Positions 8,409 to 16,195 of a DNA stretch of 34,997 bases are shown piece after piece. Source of the DNA: Dehalococcoidia bacterium (lineage in GTDB: Bacteria > Chloroflexota > Dehalococcoidia > E44-bin15); NCBI GenBank assembly GCA_014859165.1, contig JACUUT010000003.1, positions 1 to 34,997 on the forward strand, written 5' to 3'. The position numbers were made by a program, and so were the translations under genes. Below the pieces are notes generated by a model. The model was not told where the DNA came from. It worked only from the letters and a program-made list of their open reading frames with translations, and made no database searches. Within the stretch, counting starts at the first letter, position 1. Every line of letters starts with the position of its first letter.

Positions 8409-9763
8409 AAGTAGACATGGAAAAGATGGTCTCCCTCTGTAAACGGAGGGGCTTCATCTTCCAATCGAGCGAGATATACGGCGGGCTTTCCAGTTGCTGG
8501 GACTATGGACCGCTGGGGGTGGAGCTGAAGCGCAATATTAAGGAGGCCTGGTGGCGGGCTATGGTTCAGGAGAGGGAGGATATTGTTGGCCTGGATTCAA
8601 GCATCCTGATGCACCCCAAGACATGGGTTGCCAGCGGGCATGTGGATGGCTTCGCCGACCCGATGGTGGATTGCAAGGAGTGCCGCCAGCGCTGGCGCGC
8701 CGACGATACCAAAGATGGTCGCTGCCCCGATTGCGGCGGTGAGCTCACCGAGCCCCGCATGTTCAACCTCATGTTCAAGACATTCTTCGGACCAGTGGAG
8801 GATGAGACAGCCACGGTCTATCTGCGCCCGGAGACGGCTCAGGGGATATTCGTCAACTTCGCTAGCGTGATGAACACGGCGCGCAAGAAGCTTCCCTTTG
8901 GCATCGCCCAGATCGGCAAGGCTTTTAGAAACGAGATCACCACCGGAAACTTTATCTTTAGAAGTCGCGAGTTCGAGATGATGGAGATCGAGTTCTTCGT
9001 CAAGCCAGATACCGCTGACGCATGGCTCAACTACTGGCTTGAGGAGCGATTCAACTGGTATACCAAATTGGGCATCAAGGGTGAGAACCTCCGCCTCCGC
9101 CAGCACGCCAAGGATGAGCTTGCCCACTATGCCCGCTCCTGCTACGACATCGAATACCTTTTCCCGATGGGCTGGGCAGAGCTTGAGGGCATCGCTCATC
9201 GCGGCGACTTCGACCTGGCACAGCATACCCAATTTAGTGGTAAGGACCTCAGCTACTTCGACCCCGATAGCAACGAGCGTTACCTCCCCTATGTCATCGA
9301 GCCCTCGGCAGGGGTGGATCGCTCTGCCCTCGCCTTCCTCCTCGATGCCTACGATGAGGAGCCAGATAAGGATGAGATACGGGTGGTGCTTCGCCTCCAT
9401 CCCGACCTTGCGCCGATAAAGGTGGCCATCCTCCCCCTGAGCCGAAACGAGTCCCTCATCCCTATGGCGCGCGATGTCTACGCCGACCTGCGCAAATGCT
9501 TCGTGACGCAGTTCGACGATGCCCAGAGCATTGGCAGGCGCTATCGCAGGCAGGACGAGATCGGCACCCCATTCTCGGTCACCATCGACTTCCAGTCGCT
9601 TGAGGATAATCAGGTTACCATTCGCGAGCGCGACAGCATGAAGCAGATAAGGGTGCCCCGATATATCGGGGAGCTCAAGCGCACCCTTGAGGCCAAGCTT
9701 TCCGGCGAGCCCCTCGATGTCCTGCCCCCTGGCGGCAGCTACTGGCTTGGGTTCGAGGGGTAG
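8405..9763 (+). CDS. glyQS: Glycyl-tRNA synthetase, homodimeric type
   Basis: This enzyme charges tRNA-Gly with glycine in the cytosol. At 452 residues it is the alpha2-type class II enzyme. Motifs visible are [16 protein letters not shown] at the N-terminus, a zinc ribbon (CKEC...CPDCGG from residue 90), [11 protein letters not shown], the motif 2 region [38 protein letters not shown], the motif 3 region around [14 protein letters not shown], and a C-terminal anticodon-binding domain. The GTG at 8405 overlaps the methylase stop (GTGA) and has a G-rich site just upstream; an ATG at 8417 is an alternative. The final 33 bases of the gene reappear at 10430-10462 (29 of 33 identical). Confidence 0.95.
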   Translation: MKVDMEKMVSLCKRRGFIFQSSEIYGGLSSCWDYGPLGVELKRNIKEAWWRAMVQEREDIVGLDSSILMHPKTWVASGHVDGFADPMVDCKECRQRWRADDTKDGRCPDCGGELTEPRMFNLMFKTFFGPVEDETATVYLRPETAQGIFVNFASVMNTARKKLPFGIAQIGKAFRNEITTGNFIFRSREFEMMEIEFFVKPDTADAWLNYWLEERFNWYTKLGIKGENLRLRQHAKDELAHYARSCYDIEYLFPMGWAELEGIAHRGDFDLAQHTQFSGKDLSYFDPDSNERYLPYVIEPSAGVDRSALAFLLDAYDEEPDKDEIRVVLRLHPDLAPIKVAILPLSRNESLIPMARDVYADLRKCFVTQFDDAQSIGRRYRRQDEIGTPFSVTIDFQSLEDNQVTIRERDSMKQIRVPRYIGELKRTLEAKLSGEPLDVLPPGGSYWLGFEG

Positions 9764-9810
9764 GGAGGAGAGAATTCTCGAGTGCTAGAGCGGGAGAATA
9801 ATTAGCTGAG

Positions 9811-10413
9811 ATGCTGCTTTTTCTCTTCTTCCTTTTCTGCTTAGGAGCCTCAGGGATAATTTACTGGGTGGCGCAGAGGCGACCAAGCGCGCCATTTTTG
9901 TGGCTTGCTTCGATAATAGGATGTCTGTTCAGGGAGAACAGGATGTTTATGGTGGCGCTCACCGGGGCAATATGCCTGCATTTTGCCGGCACCGTAATAC
10001 TGGGCGGAGTAAAATATAACACCTCCGGCTTTACTATCATTACCCATACCATGTTCGGCTTCTTCATGAGAGAACTCATAGAGCGAATAGATAGGGCTCA
10101 GCCCTTCATCGGCAAGATTAGGAGCAAATTGCCAGAAAGAGCAAGAAAATATGTTACGCCATCAACCATTGCGTTTGCATGTTGCGGGGCAAACGCGCTC
10201 CAAGAGGAAGTCTGGGAGCTAATACGCCCTGGAATGTGGCCAACGAGATTAATTCACGTGGCAGACCAGCTCGCAGACGCGGTCTGTGATATAACGGGTA
10301 TCATTATTTCCCTTAATAAAGGGTGGTTCGTGCAGGTCTTTGATAGGCTATTTAATAGAGCCCCAATCACCGATATAGAGGATTCAATCGAAGATAGCGG
10401 GGATTTAGAATAG
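9811..10413 (+). CDS. Multi-pass membrane protein, possibly DUF2238/YjdF-like
   Basis: This 200-residue hydrophobic protein has about five membrane segments: residues 1-22, about 50-70, the segment around FTIITHTMFGFFMRELIERI, the segment around IAFACCGANALQEEVWELI, and DAVCDITGIIISL. The order H..FGF...E, then A..EE.WE, then D...D..D.tG resembles the small YjdF/DUF2238 membrane proteins, but I am not sure. The C-terminal tail is acidic. The ribosome binding site is poor; GGGAG lies about 15 bases before the ATG. The gene is bracketed by the real glyQS end and a degenerate copy of it, so it may have arrived with a duplication or insertion. Function unknown. Confidence 0.6.
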   Translation: MLLFLFFLFCLGASGIIYWVAQRRPSAPFLWLASIIGCLFRENRMFMVALTGAICLHFAGTVILGGVKYNTSGFTIITHTMFGFFMRELIERIDRAQPFIGKIRSKLPERARKYVTPSTIAFACCGANALQEEVWELIRPGMWPTRLIHVADQLADAVCDITGIIISLNKGWFVQVFDRLFNRAPITDIEDSIEDSGDLE

Positions 10414-10429
10414 ACTTAAGCCGTAACAT

Positions 10430-10462
10430 GGCAGCTACCGGCTGAGGTTTGAGGGGTAGGGA
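10430..10462 (+). pseudogene. Remnant duplicate of the glyQS 3' end
   Basis: These 33 bases match 9734-9766, the end of glyQS and the bases just beyond it, at 29 positions. In frame they still read G-S-Y-R-L-R-F-E-G-stop against G-S-Y-W-L-G-F-E-G-stop in the real gene. Nothing upstream of 10430 matches glyQS. Confidence 0.7.
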
Positions 10463-10502
10463 TAGGTGGTTTCCGGATTGCGTTAGGTGAGGGGTGCACA
10501 CT

Positions 10503-11336
10503 ATGGAGAGGAAGAAACTAGATAAATTCCCAGAGCAGATTCTGGAACATGTTTCCAAACTTATCGGGGAGCGAAAAACTAGCTCTGAGATAACAGAATT
10601 TTTTGCTAAGGCCGGTTACCCGCAAATCAAGCATGATGGAAGCACTAAATGGCGGTTTATTTACCAAGAGCTGAAGGACCTAAATGCGCAACCTGACGGT
10701 CAGTATCATGTGGCTAAGATCATCCAAGAGTTTTGCAACCCTCTAGAATGGATAAGTGAAGAAGAGCAGCGTATGAGAGTCAGCAATGACCTTAATCGCG
10801 TTCTTATGCATGTCGGTCTACAGCTAAACCAAAAAGGCAAGCTAGTTATTAGTACCGAAGAAAGGGAGTTAGAAAGACCGGAAGCAGGGGCCTTAACCGT
10901 AAATCCGATTTTTAGAACTAGAGACATAAAGCTTGAACATGATTTGTGTTTTGTTCTCATGCCCTTTGCTCCAGCTTTTGATCGCTTATATGAGGATCAC
11001 ATAAAACCCGCTATCCAATCTGAAGGTTTCAAGTGTCTAAAGGCGGATGAACTCTTTTCGCCCACGCCCATAACTGAGGACATTTGGACTTATATCTTAA
11101 AGAGCAGAGTGATTCTGGCGGATGTTACAGGCAGAAACCCCAATGTCTTTTACGAACTCGGCATTGCTCACACCATTGGCAAACCTGTCATACTAATTGC
11201 CCAAAATAGCAACGATATTCCCTTTGACATTGCTTATATTAGGTGTTTTCTTTACAGTGATGATTCTAAAGGCTGGGCCACTCTCAAAGAGAGTATCTCA
11301 CCAGCATTGAAAACTATTTCAATAGCCGAAACCTAG
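10503..11336 (+). CDS. Candidate phage-defence protein: AbiJ-like N-domain plus deoxyribosyltransferase/TIR-like domain
   Basis: This is a 277-residue two-domain protein. Residues 1-105 (EITEFFAKAGYP, HDGSTKWRFIYQELKDLN, YHVAKIIQEFCNPLEWI, then LNRVLMHVGLQLNQKGKL) resemble the AbiJ N-terminal domain found at the front of abortive-infection effectors. Residues about 147-270 begin LCFVLMPFAPAFDRLY and contain DVTGRNPNVFYELGIAH (D207 to H223, with E218) followed by GKPVILIAQ. This is the Rossmann-like core of nucleoside 2-deoxyribosyltransferase and TIR-like NAD-cleaving effectors. AGGTGAGGGG eight bases before the ATG at 10503 fixes the start; the in-frame GTG at 10494 is too close to that site. 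The gene is AT-richer than its neighbours. No partner defence gene is adjacent. Role in defence is inference from domain architecture. Confidence 0.7.
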   Translation: MERKKLDKFPEQILEHVSKLIGERKTSSEITEFFAKAGYPQIKHDGSTKWRFIYQELKDLNAQPDGQYHVAKIIQEFCNPLEWISEEEQRMRVSNDLNRVLMHVGLQLNQKGKLVISTEERELERPEAGALTVNPIFRTRDIKLEHDLCFVLMPFAPAFDRLYEDHIKPAIQSEGFKCLKADELFSPTPITEDIWTYILKSRVILADVTGRNPNVFYELGIAHTIGKPVILIAQNSNDIPFDIAYIRCFLYSDDSKGWATLKESISPALKTISIAET

Positions 11337-11349
11337 ATTGGTTTAAGCA

Positions 11350-12570
11350 ATGAAAATCCTTCATTTTGCTGACCTGCACCTGGGGGTGGAGAACTACGGG
11401 AGAATCGACCCCCAGACCGGGCTTTCATCCCGCCTCGGCGATTTCTTATCGGCTTTCGATGAGGTGGTGGCATATGCCCTGAGCGAGAAAATCGACCTCG
11501 TCCTTTTCTGTGGCGATGCCTACAAGAGCCGCGAGCCCTCCCAGACCCACCAGAGGGAGTTCGCCAGGCGCATCTGGAGGCTGGCATCAAGCGGCACCCC
11601 CATTTTCCTCCTCATCGGTAACCATGACCTCCCCAACGCCATCGGTAGAGCCACCACAATGGAGATTTTTCATACACTGGAGATTGAAAATGTTACCGTG
11701 GCCACTCGCCCCGGCACCTATAGAATAGAGACCAAAAATGGCATCCTTCAGGTTGTCGCATTGCCCTGGGCAAGAAGGAGCGCCCTACTCAGCAGGGAGG
11801 AGACAAAGAACCTCACCCTCGATGAGGTCAATGAGAGGCTGGAGAGGATACTCACCGAGCGCCTCATGGCGGAGGTCGAGGCGCTGGATCGGAGCCTGCC
11901 CGCCATCCTCGCCGCCCATGTCTTCGTCCACGGCGCCCGGACTGGCTCGGAGAGGGGGATGATAATGGGGCACGATTATGTGCTCCTTCAGAGCAATGTG
12001 GCAAACCCCGCCTTCGATTATGTTGCCTTGGGTCATATTCATAAGTCGCAAGTCCTCACGGAAAATCCCCCCGTGGTCTACCCGGGAAGCCTGGAGCGCA
12101 TCGACTTCAGCGAGGAGGAGGACGAGAAGGGGTTCTATGTTGTGGAGATAGGGCAAAAAAGGCAGGTGTCCTTTGAGTTTCATCCGGTGAAGGCGCGTCC
12201 TTTTCTCACCATCAAGGTAAATATCGGCGCCCAGGAGCCCGAGCCCACCGAGGCGGTGCTCAAGGCCATCGCCAGGCACGAGGTAAAGGATGCCATTGTG
12301 CGGGTCCAGGTGGCTATCCCGGAGCGGCTTGAAGGGCTGTTTGGTGAGGGGGAGGTTCGCAAGGCGCTGAAAGACGCCCACTTCATCGCTGCCATCGCCA
12401 GGGATGTGGCGCGAGAGCGCCGTCCCCGCATGCCAGGCTTTTCTGCTGAGGGGACAACCCCCCTGGAGGCCCTTGAGGTCTACCTGAACTCGAAAAGCAT
12501 ATCCCAGGAGCGAATCAAGGTGCTTCTGGAGTACGGAGAGAGGCTTATTGGGGAAAGCGAGGCGGAATAG
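11350..12570 (+). CDS. sbcD: SbcD/Mre11-type exonuclease subunit
   Basis: SbcD is the manganese-dependent nuclease half of the SbcCD complex that opens hairpins and trims double-strand breaks. At 406 residues the length is normal. The phosphoesterase motifs are in order: FADLHLG (D-x-H), LVLFCGDAYKS (G-D), LLIGNHDLP (G-N-H-D), AAHVFVHG, and YVALGHIHKSQ (G-H-x-H). The C-terminal capping region follows. SbcC, normally the next gene, is absent here; nitronate monooxygenase genes converge from the other strand. There is no good ribosome binding site before the ATG. The start agrees with the family N-terminus MKILHFADLHLG. Confidence 0.92.
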   Translation: MKILHFADLHLGVENYGRIDPQTGLSSRLGDFLSAFDEVVAYALSEKIDLVLFCGDAYKSREPSQTHQREFARRIWRLASSGTPIFLLIGNHDLPNAIGRATTMEIFHTLEIENVTVATRPGTYRIETKNGILQVVALPWARRSALLSREETKNLTLDEVNERLERILTERLMAEVEALDRSLPAILAAHVFVHGARTGSERGMIMGHDYVLLQSNVANPAFDYVALGHIHKSQVLTENPPVVYPGSLERIDFSEEEDEKGFYVVEIGQKRQVSFEFHPVKARPFLTIKVNIGAQEPEPTEAVLKAIARHEVKDAIVRVQVAIPERLEGLFGEGEVRKALKDAHFIAAIARDVARERRPRMPGFSAEGTTPLEALEVYLNSKSISQERIKVLLEYGERLIGESEAE

Positions 12571-12588
12571 TTCTGATGGGATTGCTTC

Positions 12589-12604
12589 CCCCGATAAATC
12601 GGGG
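12589..12604. terminator. CCCCGAT hairpin, copy 2, between convergent genes
   Basis: CCCCGAT-AA-ATCGGGG is a perfect stem between the sbcD stop and the end of a convergent gene. It is flanked by ATTGCTTC and TCGCAATGAC, the same flanking words as in the repeat element at 17221-17376. It lacks a T run on either strand. It may act as a bidirectional terminator or be only a repeat relic. Confidence 0.4.
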
Positions 12605-12619
12605 TCGCAATGACTGCGA

Positions 12620-13576
12620 TTAAAGTCCAGCCACTATCCTGTCGTAGCCCTCAACGATGCTTCGAACCACATCGCTGGCGCTCATGATCTCCTTGATCAT
12701 CCCGGCCACAGCCCCAGCCAATGCTTGACCGTGAACTATATCGCCCCGCAGTGCTGCCGCTGCGGTTAGCCCGGGGGACAGGATAGCTAATAGCTCCTCG
12801 CGGGAAGCGCCAGCGCTCTCCTTCTCCTGAATCCGCTTTGTTAACTCGTTTTTTAAGCCTCTGGTGGGTATTAGCCTCCTCCCCGTGATCACAGTAGAGG
12901 TATCTGTAGCCTCAACGATAGCCTCTTTATAGCTCTGATTAGCGATGCACTCGCGGGTGGCGATGAAGCGAGTGCCCATCTGCACCCCCTCCGCCCCTAA
13001 AGCCAGCGCAGCAACAAACCCCTTAGCATCGCAGATGCCTCCTGCGGCAACCACAGGGATGCTCACCGCATCCACCACCTGGGGGATGAGGACAAAAGTG
13101 GTAATCTCATCGGGGCTATTGAGCCCCCCCGACTCATACCCCTCAGCGATGACAGCGTCTACACCGTTCTTCTCAGCGCCCCTGGCATGCCTTACCGAGG
13201 CCACCACATGGAGGACCTTAACCTTGTGCTCCTTAAGATACTTGGTGTGAAGCGCTGGACTTCCCGCCCCTATGGTGACCACCCGAACCCCCTCCTCAAT
13301 GGCGATGTCGATCAGGCTCCGGTCCTCACCTATGTTCTGTATGGAGAAGTTCACCCCAAAGGGCTTATCGGTGAGGCTTTTCGCCTTTCTTATCTGGTTC
13401 CTGAGGTTCTCGGCAACCTTTCCCCAATCGGGCTCCCCGGCGTTTGGGCTGATTATGCCCAGCCCTCCGGCCTCAGAAACAGAGGCTGCCAGCTCAGCAT
13501 TGGCGATCAGGCTCATCCCACCTTGAATTATGGGATACTCAATACCCAAAAGCTCGCAGACCCTTGTCTTCCTCAC
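12620..13576 (-). CDS. Nitronate monooxygenase/FabK-like flavoprotein, catalytic His replaced
   Basis: This 318-residue TIM-barrel FMN protein of the nitronate monooxygenase/2-nitropropane dioxygenase family also resembles enoyl-ACP reductase FabK. Visible blocks are YPIIQGGMS, LGIISPNAG, KPFGVNFSIQ, VLHVVASVRHARGAE, VDAVIAEGYESGG, IPVVAAGGICDAKGFVAALALGAEGVQMGTRF. At the position of the catalytic histidine (E-x-GGH in active members) it has Leu152 (ESGGLNS). GTG start with AGGAGGA at 13587-13581. It lies 16 bases downstream of its paralog, which keeps the His, so the two are likely co-transcribed. Activity on nitronates is doubtful; it may have another FMN-dependent or binding role. Confidence 0.85.
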   Translation of the reverse strand: MRKTRVCELLGIEYPIIQGGMSLIANAELAASVSEAGGLGIISPNAGEPDWGKVAENLRNQIRKAKSLTDKPFGVNFSIQNIGEDRSLIDIAIEEGVRVVTIGAGSPALHTKYLKEHKVKVLHVVASVRHARGAEKNGVDAVIAEGYESGGLNSPDEITTFVLIPQVVDAVSIPVVAAGGICDAKGFVAALALGAEGVQMGTRFIATRECIANQSYKEAIVEATDTSTVITGRRLIPTRGLKNELTKRIQEKESAGASREELLAILSPGLTAAAALRGDIVHGQALAGAVAGMIKEIMSASDVVRSIVEGYDRIVAGL

Positions 13577-13592
13577 CTAATCCTCCTCTTAA

Positions 13593-14546
13593 TTACAGAT
13601 TGGCCACTACCCTGGAATAGCTATCCACAATGCTTCGAACCACCTCGCCGGCGCTCACGATCTCACTGATCACCCCAGCAATGGCACCGCAATATACCTC
13701 GCCTTCCTGCACCTTGCCCTCTAATTGGCCCATCCGTGACCTACCAACGCCGATGAAGGCCAAAATCTCTTCAGCCGAGGCCCCACGCTTGTCCATCTCG
13801 AGGAGCTTGGCCGTAAACTCATTCTTAATCCCCCTGGTGGGACCGAGCTTTCTCCCGGTGATCATTGTCCCCGTGTCAGTGGCTTTTACGATCATTTCCT
13901 TGAAGTTCTGGTGGGCCACACACTCATGGGTGGCGACGAAGCGGGTGCCCATCTGCACCCCCTCTGCCCCCAAAGCCAGAGCGGCAACAAAACCCCGTGC
14001 ATCGGCGATCCCCCCGGCGGCAACCACAGGGATGCTTACCGCCTCCACTACCTGGGGAACGAGGACGAAGGTGGGAAGCTCATCGAAGCCATTATGCCCC
14101 CCAGCTTCATAGCCCTCGGCGATTACCGCATCCACACCGTGCCTTTCAGCGCCCTTGGCATGCCTTACCGAGGCCACAACATGGAGGACCTTAACCCCGC
14201 CTTCCTTCAGGCGGGGGGTATGAAGGGCGGGGTTGCCCGCCGAGGTGGTCACCACCTTCACCCCCTCTTCAATCACTACATCGATCAACTCCTTGCACTC
14301 CGGGATTTGCACAGGAAGGTTCACCCCAAAGGGTTTATCGGTGAGGCTTTTCGCCTTTCTTATCTGGCTCCTGAGGTTCTCCACCACGTCCCCCTCGAGC
14401 CTCATCGCGGCATTAGGGCTGATTATTCCCAGCGCCCCGGCCTCAGAAACGGCAGCAGCAAGCTCGGCATTGGCAATCCATGTCATCCCCCCTTGGATTA
14501 TGGGGTGCTCGATACCCAATAGATCGCAAATCCTCGTCCTTTTCAT
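13593..14546 (-). CDS. Nitronate monooxygenase/FabK-like flavoprotein, His intact
   Basis: This 317-residue paralog of the downstream gene belongs to the same FMN TIM-barrel family. It has HPIIQGGMTW, LGIISPNAA, KPFGVNLPVQ, VLHVVASVRHAKGAE, AEGYEAGGHNG with the expected catalytic His151, and PVVAAGGIADARGFVAALALGAEGVQMGTRF. The ATG at 14546 is preceded by AAGGGG, and a good promoter lies at 14576-14605. It is the first gene of a two-gene leftward operon. Family members oxidise propionate 3-nitronate and related nitronates with O2, or act as enoyl-ACP reductases. An oxygenase would be odd in a strict anaerobe, so a reductase-type or detoxifying reaction is plausible. No fatty-acid genes are nearby to settle this. 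Confidence 0.88.
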   Translation of the reverse strand: MKRTRICDLLGIEHPIIQGGMTWIANAELAAAVSEAGALGIISPNAAMRLEGDVVENLRSQIRKAKSLTDKPFGVNLPVQIPECKELIDVVIEEGVKVVTTSAGNPALHTPRLKEGGVKVLHVVASVRHAKGAERHGVDAVIAEGYEAGGHNGFDELPTFVLVPQVVEAVSIPVVAAGGIADARGFVAALALGAEGVQMGTRFVATHECVAHQNFKEMIVKATDTGTMITGRKLGPTRGIKNEFTAKLLEMDKRGASAEEILAFIGVGRSRMGQLEGKVQEGEVYCGAIAGVISEIVSAGEVVRSIVDSYSRVVANL

Positions 14547-14575
14547 AGGTATTTCCCCTTTTACTGGCTCTCAGC

Positions 14576-14605
14576 ATTCTATTCGCAAAAGAATAGCGAT
14601 GTCAA
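14576..14605 (-). promoter_or_regulatory. Promoter of the nitronate monooxygenase pair with internal palindrome
   Basis: On the minus strand TTGACA (14605-14600), 18 bases, TAGAAT (14581-14576). Within it CTATTC-GCAAAA-GAATAG (14579-14596) is a perfect inverted repeat that could be an operator. The divergent promoter for the zinc-protein gene starts 16 bases away. Confidence 0.6.
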
Positions 14606-14620
14606 GCAGAAGCTCCGATA

Positions 14621-14649
14621 TTGACGACGAGGAGCAAGTGAAGTAGAAT
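14621..14649 (+). promoter_or_regulatory. Promoter of the Trm112-like gene
   Basis: TTGACG (14621-14626), 17 bases, TAGAAT (14644-14649). The start codon follows 25 bases later, with a strong ribosome binding site between. Confidence 0.6.
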
Positions 14650-14674
14650 TCTCTCCAGAGATAAGGAGGGGGTG

Positions 14675-14857
14675 ATGAAAAGGGATCTCATGGAAATCCT
14701 CGCTTGCCCACTTTGTAAGGGCTCACTCAAACTTACCGTCGAAGAGGAGGATGAAAAGGAGGTCATCAAGGGTTCCCTGTATTGTGAAGGTTGCTCGGTA
14801 ACCTATCCCATAGAAGAGACCATTCCGAATCTACTCCCGCCGGAGCTTCGCACCTAA
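14675..14857 (+). CDS. Trm112/UPF0434-like small zinc protein
   Basis: This is a 60-residue protein with one zinc knuckle made of CPLC (11-14) and CEGC (37-40), followed by the hallmark Y-P-I-E-x-x-I-P-N-L-L-P. Trm112-like proteins bind and stabilise methyltransferases; bacterial UPF0434 members are usually of unknown partner. AAGGAGG at 14663-14669 fixes the ATG at 14675; a GTG one codon earlier is unlikely. It is the first gene of a two-gene unit with a small membrane protein, under the promoter at 14621. Confidence 0.88.
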   Translation: MKRDLMEILACPLCKGSLKLTVEEEDEKEVIKGSLYCEGCSVTYPIEETIPNLLPPELRT

Positions 14858-14872
14858 AATAAAGGAGGTAGC

Positions 14873-15106
14873 ATGCAGAAGTCTCGAATAGTTGGTGGGC
14901 TGATCTGTTTGGGAACTGTTGTGGTGGGCATTGCCTTCATCGTGGGGATAGTCCTTGAGAGCTACTGGGCCGTTGCCGTCCCCGTAGTCATTGGCTTCTT
15001 GGTGGTGTTGGCGCTGGGATTCTGGATCGGATGGACCATGGCAGTAACCAAGATCGAGGCTCCACCACAGGTCACCGAGGAAAGCGCTTCAGAACCCAAG
15101 CCCTAG
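14873..15106 (+). CDS. Small two-helix membrane protein
   Basis: This 77-residue protein has two hydrophobic helices, residues about 7-30 and 32-56, with the break at ESYW. A short acidic-proline tail follows. No family is recognised. It has an excellent AAAGGAGGT site seven bases before the ATG and starts 16 bases after the Trm112-like gene, so it is a real operon member. Its stop overlaps the stop of the convergent queD gene by three bases around a CTAG. Confidence 0.7.
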   Translation: MQKSRIVGGLICLGTVVVGIAFIVGIVLESYWAVAVPVVIGFLVVLALGFWIGWTMAVTKIEAPPQVTEESASEPKP

Positions 15107-15471
15107 CCCGGTTTGTCAGGTATATAGGTGACACAAGAGTCCGGGGATTCGCAGACCTGGACGCTAAAGATAGGGAGCCTTCTTTTCTGGAGCTCTTCAC
15201 ATATTTCGGTGGCAATGTTCTCCGAGGAAGGGTTGACCCTGTCAAAAGGCGGCACATCATTCAGGCAGACATGGTCAAAGCGCTCCAGTATCTCCCTGAG
15301 ATGCCCTTTCAGCGCTACAAAATCATAGGTAAGCCCGATCTCGTCCACATCCTGCGCCCGCACCGTGACCATCACCTGGAAGCGGTGCCCGTGCAGCTTT
15401 TCGCACTTCCCCATATAGCCCTTGAGGTAGTGCGCGGCGTCAAAGTGTTCTCGAACCGATACCTCGAACAC
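15103..15471 (-). CDS. queD: 6-carboxytetrahydropterin/6-pyruvoyltetrahydropterin synthase family (QueD-like)
   Basis: This is a 122-residue pterin enzyme of COG0720. QueD converts dihydroneopterin triphosphate to carboxytetrahydropterin for queuosine. Zinc ligands are the His in FDAAHYL and both in HGH; FDHVCLND supplies the Asp-His pair and VCESP the conserved Glu. The active-site motif reads C-E-K-L-H-G-H, so it carries both the Cys of QueD and the adjacent Glu seen in folate-type paralogs. It is the last gene of a folP-folK-zinc ribbon-queD operon with no folB, pointing to a folate role. GTG at 15471 lies six bases after GGAG; the adjacent GTG at 15474 is the alternative start. No other queuosine gene is present in the window. 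Confidence 0.9.
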   Translation of the reverse strand: MFEVSVREHFDAAHYLKGYMGKCEKLHGHRFQVMVTVRAQDVDEIGLTYDFVALKGHLREILERFDHVCLNDVPPFDRVNPSSENIATEICEELQKRRLPIFSVQVCESPDSCVTYIPDKPG

Positions 15472-15503
15472 CACATTCTCCTTTCCTGTCTGTCACATGA
15501 TCG

Positions 15504-15695
15504 CTACGCTTTCTGGTTTCCTCGTTCGGTGGGGCGAGCCCAGCGTGAATCGACATCTTCAACGAATTTGTGTCCACAGGCGTGACATTCCCAATACCGG
15601 GAGAAGAATCTCCTGAAACGATATTCCTCACGAAGCAACCTCCAGCGTTTTCTATTTGAATTCCCACAATTGGGACATTGCTTCTGATAAGGCAT
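15504..15695 (-). CDS. Small zinc ribbon protein
   Basis: This 63-residue basic protein has CPNC (7-10) and CHAC (37-40), a plain four-cysteine zinc ribbon separated by an Arg-rich strand region. GAAGGGA lies about six bases before the ATG, and the folK stop ends two bases upstream of it, so it is part of the folate operon. The queD gene starts 32 bases after its stop. Function unknown; nucleic-acid binding is possible from the charge. Confidence 0.65.
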   Translation of the reverse strand: MPYQKQCPNCGNSNRKRWRLLREEYRFRRFFSRYWECHACGHKFVEDVDSRWARPTERGNQKA

Positions 15696-15697
15696 AT

Positions 15698-16195
15698 TTA
15701 TCCCTTCATAGCTATCAGCTTACCCATCTTTCTCACCCCTTCCCTACCCGGAACCCTCGCTGCCAGAGCGCTAATACGCTCACCGCTCGGCGGGTGGAGC
15801 AGCGCCGCATCGAGTTCGAAAAGGGGGATAAGCACAAAGGCCCGCTCCTTTATTCGAGGATGAGGGATGGTTAACTCCGGGGTCTCCATAACAAGGTCGC
15901 CATAAAAGAGTATGTCCACATCTATGGGGCGGGGGGCATTGGGGAAGCTGGGCACCCTCCCCAGACTGACCTCGATACCCTTTATCAGGGAAAGCAGTTG
16001 GAATGGCTCCAGGTCTGTTTGAGTGCGGCAAACGACATTGAGAAACAAAGATTGCTCCTCATGCCCCACTGGCGCGGTTTCATAAAGGGAGGAGATTTGC
16101 TCTATAGCGAGCCGCTCGCTAAGGAGCTGGAGCGCTTTTTCCAGATTTGCTTTGCGATCCCCCAAATTCGAACCGAGACCAAGATAGACCTTCAT
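15698..16195 (-). CDS. folK: HMP-dihydropterin pyrophosphokinase
   Basis: FolK transfers pyrophosphate from ATP to 6-hydroxymethyl-7,8-dihydropterin, the step before FolP. This 165-residue protein shows YLGLGSNLGDR at the N-terminus, YETAPVG, APRPIDVDILFYGD (with the R-x-I-D-x-D-I-L metal and substrate motif) and IPHPRIKERAFVLIPL. Its ATG overlaps the folP stop (ATGA). It is second in a leftward folate operon. Confidence 0.95.
   Translation of the reverse strand: MKVYLGLGSNLGDRKANLEKALQLLSERLAIEQISSLYETAPVGHEEQSLFLNVVCRTQTDLEPFQLLSLIKGIEVSLGRVPSFPNAPRPIDVDILFYGDLVMETPELTIPHPRIKERAFVLIPLFELDAALLHPPSGERISALAARVPGREGVRKMGKLIAMKG

Noticed and set aside
8597-9400. Open frame of 267 codons on the minus strand
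   Set aside because: Antisense to glyQS, whose motifs fix the coding strand.
11785-12381. Open frame of 198 codons on the minus strand
   Set aside because: Antisense to sbcD, whose phosphoesterase motifs are complete.
13187-14522. Several open frames on the plus strand
   Set aside because: They mirror the two nitronate monooxygenase genes on the other strand and repeat each other only because those genes are paralogs.
15031-15585. Open frame of 184 codons on the plus strand
   Set aside because: Overlaps the small membrane gene in another frame and is antisense to queD; no motifs.
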